A DNA stretch of 8,124 nt from Bacteroidales bacterium (GTDB taxonomy: Bacteria; Bacteroidota; Bacteroidia; Bacteroidales; JAADJA01): assembly GCA_029934735.1 (NCBI GenBank), contig JAOZLR010000105.1, positions 1-8,124 on the forward strand. The letters are read 5' to 3'. The translations under genes were made by a program, and so were the position numbers. The notes beneath the pieces were generated by a model. It ran no database searches. It was not told the DNA's origin and saw nothing but the letters and a program-made list of their open reading frames with translations. Of the stretch, positions 1 to 5,401 are shown one piece after another; within the stretch, counting starts at the first letter, position 1, and every line of letters begins with the position of its first letter.

Positions 1-63
1 CGAAATTGTTCAAATAATATATAAAAATATAGGTTTTTACATATTTGAGGTTTATACTTAAAG

Positions 64-918
64 CTATGAAGATGCCATCCAATTCTTATTAGCAATCTTC
101 TTAGCTTTTTCAAATTGTTCTGTATCTACCAAAAGATGAATATCGTTTTTATTTGCATATTCAACCAGGTTTCCAGTCGGGAGATTACCAAGAAGCTCAT
201 AACCAGTCATCGGACAACCTCCAAGCCCGTTGATAACTCCGTCAAATATTGTGCAACCATTATTATATGCAGCGTCAATTTTGTCATACCAGTCATCACC
301 CTTGATATGAAGATGAATCCCAAATTCCGTTTCAGGAAATTCCCTGGTCAGAGTGGAATATATTTCGGCTATCATCGCAGGAGTCGAAACTCCTGTAATG
401 TCTGAGAGGCCAATTGTGTTTATCCCTTTTGAAACAAGCTTTTCTGTCCATTCATAGATCAAATCAGGTGAATCAGGGTCACCATAAGGGTTTCCAAATG
501 CCATAGAAAGATAGATAAACAACTTTTTATTTGTCTTTACAGCAATATTCTGTAACTGATCAATAATCCTTTCAGATTTTTCAAAATCTGAATTTATATT
601 TCGTTTTAAAAATGTTGGAGATGTCGAGAATGGAAATCCAATAATATCAACCTGTTCAAAGCCGGAAGCTATCTCCCCACCTTTTCTATTTGCCGCCAAA
701 ATAAATAACTCTGATTTCGATTCTGAAATATCAAGTCCCTCAATGACCTCTTTCATATCCCTGAACTGGGGAATAGCTTTGCCAGACACAAAACTACCGA
801 TATCGACAATATCAAACCCGACTTTTAATATTTCATTGAGCGATTCAATCTTCTTATCAGTAGGGATAAAGTCAGGCAATCCCTGCAAGGCATCCCGAGG
901 TGTTTCGAGAATTTTCAT
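64..918 (-). CDS. Hydroxymethylglutaryl-CoA lyase, Bacteroidota type
   Basis: Predicted to cleave 3-hydroxy-3-methylglutaryl-CoA to acetoacetate and acetyl-CoA in the cytoplasm, the last step of leucine breakdown. The 284-residue protein has the HMGL-like TIM barrel throughout. Visible family motifs are R8-D9 in PRDALQG (catalytic Arg and metal-binding Asp), GSFVSGKAIPQ at 41-51, SDITGVSTP at 172-180, the metal-binding pair H202-x-H204, the catalytic cysteine C235 in the NGLGGCP loop, and N245 in GNLPT. The length is normal. It departs from the human enzyme: the segment after H204 reads IKGDDW instead of the usual HDTYG, and D39 stands where human has Glu72. I recall Bacteroidota homologues with a similar layout, so this is probably lineage variation. 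The ATG lies 8 bases after the stop of the upstream lipoprotein gene, so cotranscription is likely. A related aldolase or lyase of the same superfamily is the main alternative. Confidence 0.87.
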   Translation of the reverse strand: MKILETPRDALQGLPDFIPTDKKIESLNEILKVGFDIVDIGSFVSGKAIPQFRDMKEVIEGLDISESKSELFILAANRKGGEIASGFEQVDIIGFPFSTSPTFLKRNINSDFEKSERIIDQLQNIAVKTNKKLFIYLSMAFGNPYGDPDSPDLIYEWTEKLVSKGINTIGLSDITGVSTPAMIAEIYSTLTREFPETEFGIHLHIKGDDWYDKIDAAYNNGCTIFDGVINGLGGCPMTGYELLGNLPTGNLVEYANKNDIHLLVDTEQFEKAKKIANKNWMASS

Positions 919-926
919 AATGAAGT

Positions 927-1601
927 TTATTTATTCTTCATTAAATCTACGGTTTTTTCAAGGCCGTAATCGCTGTAGTAATACTTCATATGATCTTTGA
1001 TTGTTCCGTCTTCCAGATAATGGATATATTCCTCCGAAAGCATTTTTCCGCTTGAATCAGGCTCAAAAATAATCTTTGACTGGATACTTCCGTCATCAAA
1101 ATAACCAAGGTCTTCAATCATCCGATTGTATTTATTAAACTTAAAAGTATGCCTGGCTTTCCTTTTCAGATTTCCATCAGTATCGTATGAAGAGAAAACC
1201 TGCTCCGTACGATTGTTGTTAATGTCGTAAGAGTAAATATTCACATTTTTATAGCTCAAAATCTTTCCGTCAGGCGAATAGGATTCTTTAACCTCTTTAG
1301 TCACATTTCCGCGGTCATCATGCTCGTAATAATAACTCTCCTTTGCCCTTATTGACCCATCCTTTTTCCGGTAAGAATAAGCTTGTCTTTCAGTCAGGTT
1401 TCCTTTATCATCATAAAAAAGTTTGGGCTTCTCCTTTTCAACTTTTTTATCAGCCGTTGTTTTTTGTTCTGTAGTGGTTTTTGTTGATTCTGATTTTTTC
1501 TTATCAGGCTCATTACACTGAACAAATGTCAACAAAAAAGCAATAAAAAGAATATAACTTAACCAACTGTATCTCCCTGATTTCAAATTTAATATCTTCA
1601 T
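927..1601 (-). CDS. Predicted lipoprotein with YD-like repeats, function unknown
   Basis: I do not recognise a characterised function. The 224-residue product starts with a basic then hydrophobic segment (about 11-28), followed by C29 as possible lipidation site (FVQC). Gln at -1 is unusual for a lipobox, so lipidation is likely but not certain. A Lys/Thr/Glu-rich linker covers 30-60. Residues 61-224 consist of about five and a half degenerate units of 26-32 residues. Each unit pairs an aromatic strand ending in a D/N-G turn with a second strand ending in DG (YDDKGNLTE, DDRGNVTKE, YSPDGKI, YDTDGNLKRK, YFDDGSIQSK, YLEDGTIKDH). This resembles the beta-hairpin YD/RHS-like or MORN-2 (YwqK-like) repeats of Bacteroidota envelope proteins. 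Acidic residues soon after the cysteine (CNEPD) could favour surface exposure, which is inference. It lies 77 bases after nusB and 8 bases before the HMG-CoA lyase gene. No clear Shine-Dalgarno site precedes the ATG. Confidence 0.8.
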   Translation of the reverse strand: MKILNLKSGRYSWLSYILFIAFLLTFVQCNEPDKKKSESTKTTTEQKTTADKKVEKEKPKLFYDDKGNLTERQAYSYRKKDGSIRAKESYYYEHDDRGNVTKEVKESYSPDGKILSYKNVNIYSYDINNNRTEQVFSSYDTDGNLKRKARHTFKFNKYNRMIEDLGYFDDGSIQSKIIFEPDSSGKMLSEEYIHYLEDGTIKDHMKYYYSDYGLEKTVDLMKNK

Positions 1602-1678
1602 GATCTTTACATTTTAAAATATGTTACAAATTTCAGAATATTTTAGGCTTATGTAATAGAATGTTTTGTTAAAAATCC

Positions 1679-2632
1679 TTAACTTTCAAGAAGGCCTCTA
1701 CCCATTTTTTTTATTTCGTTTTTTCTTCTCAGATCAGCAATCATTTTATCAAGTATCCCATTAATAAACACCTTACTCTTTGGGGTACTGTACATTTTTG
1801 AGAGTTCAATATATTCGTTTAAAGTCACTTTAACAGGTATTGAAGGAAACTCAAGTAGTTCGGCAAGGGCCATTTTAAGCAGAAGTATGTCCATTACAGC
1901 CAACCTGTCGCTTTCCCAATTCTTAACTTTCCCCTCGATAAGCAAAAAATACTCATCACTTCTGAGAATTACTTTCCTAAAAAGATTAACTAAAAAATCC
2001 TTATCTTCTTCATTATTATTTTTAAAAAGGGTTGGCAAAGGAGTTAACTCCCCCTGTTTCTCGTCAAATCCCTTTATAGTTTTAATAACAAGATAATTAG
2101 CTGTATAGAAATCATCAGCCCAATAAATATTCCTTTCTTCATAATAAAAATGCAAGCTATCAGATTCAGAAATAATCTTTTTAACAATTTTTATAATGAC
2201 ATCTTTATCATTTTCATACGAACTGTCCGGGCTATTCATATACTCCTTATAAAACTTGCTGTTTCTAATTTCAACAAAAAGTTTTCTAATCATCTCCTCT
2301 TCATCAGCCCAGGAAATTTTATACTTTTCAACATTAGTATTATAGCTTTTATTATCTGCAAGCTGTTTGATAAATCTGTTTTCAACAAAACGTGTATTCG
2401 GATTCAGGTCCTCTTCAGTAGGATAGAATTTATGTCTGTTCTCCTCAATTCTCTTATTTGCATAATCTACAATTTCAACTAATAAAGATAACTGATAAAT
2501 GTAAATTTCATAAAGTTTATCGAGGCTTCGTAACAACTCCTTTTCTCCATAATCCAAACGATCGTTGTGCGATTGATTAAATGCATATAACGACTGTAAT
2601 GCTTTTATTCTGAGGTGCCTTCTGCTTAGCAT
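1679..2632 (-). CDS. nusB: Transcription antitermination factor NusB, long Bacteroidota form
   Basis: Component of the antitermination complex (with NusE/S10, NusA and NusG) that binds boxA RNA and supports full-length rRNA transcription. The N-terminal helix reads RRHLRIKALQSLYAF, the counterpart of the RRxARExALQxLY start of NusB. The C-terminal third carries the NusB core: WESDRLAVMDILLLKMALAELL, then FPSIPVKVTLNEYIELSK, then the STPKSKVFINGILDKM ending. The protein is 317 residues against about 140 for E. coli NusB. The extra length is a charged helical insert of roughly 150 residues between the two conserved parts, which is normal in Bacteroidota. I chose the ATG at 2632. A TTG at 2641 in the same frame would add three residues, but the family usually begins right at M-x-x-R-R, and the likely -7 box at 2653-2660 would leave the TTG almost no leader. 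Confidence 0.92.
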   Translation of the reverse strand: MLSRRHLRIKALQSLYAFNQSHNDRLDYGEKELLRSLDKLYEIYIYQLSLLVEIVDYANKRIEENRHKFYPTEEDLNPNTRFVENRFIKQLADNKSYNTNVEKYKISWADEEEMIRKLFVEIRNSKFYKEYMNSPDSSYENDKDVIIKIVKKIISESDSLHFYYEERNIYWADDFYTANYLVIKTIKGFDEKQGELTPLPTLFKNNNEEDKDFLVNLFRKVILRSDEYFLLIEGKVKNWESDRLAVMDILLLKMALAELLEFPSIPVKVTLNEYIELSKMYSTPKSKVFINGILDKMIADLRRKNEIKKMGRGLLES

Positions 2633-2652
2633 ATATTTCAAAAATATTTTTG

Positions 2653-2660
2653 CAAAGATA
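2653..2660 (-). promoter_or_regulatory. Probable nusB promoter, -7 box TATCTTTG
   Basis: On the minus strand these bases read TATCTTTG, an exact match to the Bacteroidota sigma-ABfr -7 consensus TAnnTTTG, followed by CA. The box ends 20 bases before the chosen nusB ATG, giving a leader of roughly a dozen bases. No good TTTG -33 element is visible at the expected distance, so support comes from the -7 box and its position. Confidence 0.5.
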
Positions 2661-2710
2661 TAGCTTTTTTTAAATGAAAAAAGGGAACTTTTAAAGATGC
2701 AATACTTTTT

Positions 2711-2718
2711 TACTTTTG
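2711..2718 (+). promoter_or_regulatory. Probable promoter of the secreted-protein gene, -7 box TACTTTTG
   Basis: TACTTTTG matches the Bacteroidota -7 consensus exactly and is followed by CA, as at the nusB box. A TTTT at 2689-2692, 18 bases upstream, could serve as a weak -33 element. Transcription would start near 2724, leaving a leader of about 30 bases before the ATG at 2753. Together with the opposite-strand box at 2653-2660 it makes this a divergent promoter region. Confidence 0.5.
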
Positions 2719-2752
2719 CAACCGTTTAGCAGGAGTTTTTATCGAATCGTAT

Positions 2753-3379
2753 ATGGAGAAATTCTTTATTTTTATATTGACTACTTTGGTTTCCTACACA
2801 GTGCTCGGAAACTTTAAGAATACAGATGCCTGGTATATAACCCATGACTCAGATACTGTAAAGGGGTCAATGATAATACCATTAGATGAAAATGAAGAAA
2901 TTAATTTTGCAAAGTTGCAATGGCGAATTTCTTTTATCGACACCGCAGGAAACTATTACAGAATTCATCCTGACGAAATAAAAAGTTTTACGATTATCAA
3001 TGGTTTTGAAAAAATAAAATATAATTCGATTGAGATTGCGGCTAATGACTATGTATTTGCGCGGCTTGCAATTGATGGTTATCTGGAGCTTTACATTTTT
3101 TATAAGGAGGTGCTGGAAGGAGGATGGGTTGAAGGCTCATATATTAAAAACTATTTTCTGGGATATCCGACTTCGGCAAAGCTGGATTTTTTTATCCTGA
3201 TAAAAGGAAATGGTGATAAGACAGAAGCGCAGTGGGATTCATTTTACAAAAAAATGCCGCCATTTTTTTCAGATTACCCCCAATTGTCAAAAAAAATCGA
3301 AGCAAGAGGTTATAAATTTACCGATATTTACCGAATTGTCAGATATTATAATAAATGGCACTTTGGAGAAAATGATTAA
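2753..3379 (+). CDS. Secreted protein of unknown function, Bacteroidota envelope family
   Basis: A 208-residue protein with a probable Sec signal peptide (about 1-19, hydrophobic FFIFILTTLVSY, likely cleaved after VLG) and no lipobox cysteine, so probably periplasmic or outer-membrane associated. I cannot assign a function. The mature part begins with a GDT-like strand (THDSDTVKGSM, 30-40), then YYRIHPDEIKSFTI (68-81), and ends with FFSDYPQLSKKI and FTDIYRIVRYYNKW (171-202). I recall the same pattern, 'something-DT-x-KG' early and a short helical 'F-x-x-YPxL...IVxxYN' tail, from unannotated secreted Bacteroidota proteins whose genes often respond to the environment, but no role is established. 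The ATG follows AGGAG by 17 bases, too far for a normal Shine-Dalgarno interaction, and no better start is visible. It stands alone, divergent from nusB. Confidence 0.8.
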   Translation: MEKFFIFILTTLVSYTVLGNFKNTDAWYITHDSDTVKGSMIIPLDENEEINFAKLQWRISFIDTAGNYYRIHPDEIKSFTIINGFEKIKYNSIEIAANDYVFARLAIDGYLELYIFYKEVLEGGWVEGSYIKNYFLGYPTSAKLDFFILIKGNGDKTEAQWDSFYKKMPPFFSDYPQLSKKIEARGYKFTDIYRIVRYYNKWHFGEND

Positions 3380-3426
3380 ATAGAAACATCCATTATTGAT
3401 TTAAAACACACAAGGGAATGATTAAA

Positions 3427-3548
3427 ATCTCCGTAGGAGCGACATTTTGGTAGCCCCGTATGAAGCGAAGCGAAATGCGGAGATAAAAGGAACGAAATGA
3501 GGTTTTGGCGGGATTTTTGCCCGCAGAAGCAAAAATCGTGACAAAGCG
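3427..3548 (+). repeat. Structured intergenic repeat-like element, richer in G+C
   Basis: This segment fills most of the 209-base gap before tsaE and is clearly richer in G+C than its flanks. The outer arms ATCTCCG (3427-3433) and CGGAGAT (3478-3484) are perfect inverted repeats. Inside, CCGTAT can pair with ATGCGG around a loop carrying the tandem GAAGCGAAGCG. The right half offers two competing hairpins: GCGGG (3508-3512) with CCCGC (3520-3524), and GATTTTTGC (3512-3520) with GCAAAAATC (3529-3537), which share bases. No credible gene is seen. From memory, very similar segments ('CCGTAGGAGCGACATTTTGG', 'GAAGCGAAGCGAAATGCGG') recur between genes in Bacteroidota genomes. With only one copy here, calling it dispersed is recollection and not something seen. 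Confidence 0.6.
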
Positions 3549-3588
3549 TAAAAGTCAATAGTTCAGTATATTATTAAATATTAAACGG

Positions 3589-4002
3589 ATGAAAATAATA
3601 AGTTATATACCGGATGATCTAGTTAATACAACTAAAATGCTGATAAATGCTTACCCTGATAGAAAAATATTTGCATTTTATGGTGAGATGGGAGCAGGTA
3701 AAACAACTTTTATTAAAGCAATCTGCAAATATTTTGGAGTTGAAGATATTGTTTCAAGTCCGACATTTGCAATTATTAATGAATATTTAACTTCAGATCA
3801 GGAGCAGATTTTTCATTTCGATTTTTACAGATTAAAAAATGCAGGTGAACTTTTCGATATTGGCTATGAAGATTATTTCTACAGCAATTCCTATTGCCTG
3901 ATAGAGTGGCCCGAAAAAATAGAGGAGTTTTTGCCAGAAGAAACAATCAGAGTCGATATCAATGTTGACAGAAAAGATAATACCCGTTTAATAACTTTTT
4001 AA
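3589..4002 (+). CDS. tsaE: tRNA threonylcarbamoyladenosine biosynthesis ATPase TsaE
   Basis: Cytoplasmic P-loop ATPase (YjeE family) that works with TsaB and TsaD to place the threonylcarbamoyl group on A37 of ANN-decoding tRNAs (t6A). The 137-residue length is typical. The Walker A loop is GEMGAGKTT (32-40), followed by the family motif SSPTFAIINEY (56-66), the HFDFYRL segment with D78 (Walker B region), and the IEWPE motif with E106 and W107 (105-109). All key residues are present. The ATG at 3589 fits the usual short N-terminus; no Shine-Dalgarno site or consensus promoter is visible before it, so expression may depend on the structured region upstream. The next gene, ald, follows after 65 bases on the same strand, so the two may share a transcript. 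I recall tsaE beside ald in other Bacteroidota, but there is no biochemical link. Confidence 0.95.
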   Translation: MKIISYIPDDLVNTTKMLINAYPDRKIFAFYGEMGAGKTTFIKAICKYFGVEDIVSSPTFAIINEYLTSDQEQIFHFDFYRLKNAGELFDIGYEDYFYSNSYCLIEWPEKIEEFLPEETIRVDINVDRKDNTRLITF

Positions 4003-4034
4003 GGATTACCAATCATATAATGGAAAAGATGTTG

Positions 4035-4042
4035 TACTTTTA
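4035..4042 (+). promoter_or_regulatory. Possible weak ald promoter, -7-like TACTTTTA
   Basis: The 65-base gap between tsaE and ald contains TACTTTTA, matching TAnnTTTG at all but the last position, with a start expected about 20 bases before the ald ATG. No TTTG -33 element is found upstream. Readthrough from tsaE is an equally good explanation. Confidence 0.25.
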
Positions 4043-4067
4043 ATGCAAAATTAATTAGTGATATTCA

Positions 4068-5291
4068 ATGGATAGTGAACAAAACGGATTCGTAAAATTC
4101 TCAAATTCAGAGAATTTACTTCCACAAGCTGAAACGCTGGAAGTTAACAGACAAAAAAGCAGTTTTACCATTGGTGTTCCAAAAGAGACTTCTTATCAGG
4201 AAAACAGGGTTCCACTAGCTCCTCAGGCTGTTGGACTACTAATTGCTAACGGACACAGAGTTTTGCTTGAGTCTGATGCTGGAAAAGCAGCACATTTTAC
4301 TGACACCGACTACAGCGAGGTAGGTGCAGAAATTATTTACAATACCGGTGAGGTATTCAAATCCGATCTGATTGTAAAAGTAGCTCCCCCCTCAATAGAA
4401 GAAATTGAGATGATGAAATCAAGACAGACAGTCATTTCAGCACTTCACCTCACTGGACAAAAAAGAGAGTATTTCGACAAACTTATGGCAAAGAAAATTA
4501 CTGCCTTTGCTTATGAATATATTAAAGATAAAACAGGGATCTTCCCCATTTTGAAGGGAATAAGTGAGATTGTCGGAACTGCTTCTGTTTTTATTGCTGC
4601 AAAGTGTCTGGAAAATTCCGAGTATGGAAAAGGAACTTTATTTGGTGGATTTCCGGGCATCTCCCCTACCGAGGTTGTTATTCTCGGCTCCGGAACGGTT
4701 GCTGAATATGCTGCCCGGGCTGCTATTGGTCTCGGTGCCATTGTAAAAGTATTTGATAATTCGATTTATAAATTACGTCGCTTACAAGATGCTGTTAATG
4801 CCAGATTATTCACGTCCATTCTTCAACCTAAAGTGCTGATAAAAGCACTAAAAACAGCAGATGTCGTGATAGCGGCAATGCATGCAAAGGAAGGAATGTC
4901 GCCAATTCTCATTACCGAGGATATGGTTAGACAAATGAATGAAGGCTCCATAATAATTGATGTCAGCATTGATCAGGGAGGTTGTGTCGAAACGTCAAAA
5001 GTCACAAATCATAAGGAGCCTGTTTTTATAAAAGAAGGCGTTACTCATTACTGCGTTCCTAATATTGCATCAAAGGTACCTCATACTGCCTCCTATGCAC
5101 TTAGCAACTTTTTGACTCCCATTCTTCTGAAAGCAGGTGACGAAGGTGGGTTTGAAACTTTACTCCGGCTGGATCCCGGAGCCAGAAACGGAGTTTACCT
5201 GTTAAACGGAACTCTTACCAAACCTTATATTGGAGAATATTTCACACTGCCATATCAAAACATTGACCTGCTTATGGCGGCGCTTAGATAA
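4068..5291 (+). CDS. ald: Alanine dehydrogenase
   Basis: NAD-dependent enzyme that interconverts L-alanine and pyruvate plus ammonia in the cytoplasm, linking amino-acid nitrogen to central carbon metabolism. The 407-residue protein has an N-terminal AlaDh/PNT domain with VPKETSYQENRVPLAP (R47, substrate-binding arginine), the lysine K104 in LIVKVAPP, and the catalytic histidine H127 in ALHLTG. A Rossmann domain follows, with VVILGSGTVAEYAA (203-216) and D230 at the end of the second strand, which favours NAD over NADP. The active-site aspartate is D302 in SIDQGGCVETS. It is longer than the usual 370 or so residues through an extension of about 30 residues at the N-terminus and a NGTLTKPYIGEYF-type tail, both of which I recall from Bacteroidota homologues. 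A transhydrogenase alpha subunit is less likely because no membrane segment follows. It is preceded by tsaE and converges on the lipoprotein gene at 5402. Confidence 0.93.
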   Translation: MDSEQNGFVKFSNSENLLPQAETLEVNRQKSSFTIGVPKETSYQENRVPLAPQAVGLLIANGHRVLLESDAGKAAHFTDTDYSEVGAEIIYNTGEVFKSDLIVKVAPPSIEEIEMMKSRQTVISALHLTGQKREYFDKLMAKKITAFAYEYIKDKTGIFPILKGISEIVGTASVFIAAKCLENSEYGKGTLFGGFPGISPTEVVILGSGTVAEYAARAAIGLGAIVKVFDNSIYKLRRLQDAVNARLFTSILQPKVLIKALKTADVVIAAMHAKEGMSPILITEDMVRQMNEGSIIIDVSIDQGGCVETSKVTNHKEPVFIKEGVTHYCVPNIASKVPHTASYALSNFLTPILLKAGDEGGFETLLRLDPGARNGVYLLNGTLTKPYIGEYFTLPYQNIDLLMAALR

Positions 5292-5328
5292 TAGGAAATA
5301 ATTCTTTCGTAATTTATGTTATCCTTTT

Positions 5329-5352
5329 AAAGTAGCAAGATGGCGCTACTTT
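5329..5352 (+). terminator. Hairpin in the convergent gap, possible ald terminator
   Basis: AAAGTAGC (5329-5336) and GCTACTTT (5345-5352) form a perfect 8-bp stem around an 8-base loop, 37 bases after the ald stop and within the 110-base gap between converging genes. On the plus strand the 3' arm ends in TTT and is followed by CTGCTTATTATTATT, a broken T-rich tail; on the minus strand an A-run follows. It fits a plus-strand terminator better than a bidirectional one, but lacks a clean U-tract. Confidence 0.45.
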
Positions 5353-5401
5353 CTGCTTATTATTATTCCATCATCGTTGCCCTGAGCGAAATTAAAGGGC
5401 A

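Noticed and set aside
1..63. Terminator or gene in the left margin
   Set aside because: The stretch is very A+T rich with only short chance palindromes. I see no stable stem and no coding potential.
1627..1634. GAAATTTG on the minus strand as a promoter of the YD-like repeat lipoprotein
   Set aside because: It misses the first base of TAnnTTTG, and there is no TTTG at the -33 distance. Readthrough from nusB explains expression equally well.
3376..3558. A 60-residue minus-strand open reading frame across the gap before tsaE
   Set aside because: It lies over the structured repeat-like element, overlaps the end of the upstream gene, and its composition (many Cys, Ser, His, Phe) is not that of a normal protein.
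4511..4741. A 76-residue minus-strand open reading frame inside ald
   Set aside because: It is antisense to the conserved NAD-binding region of a well-supported gene and has no promoter or recognisable motifs.
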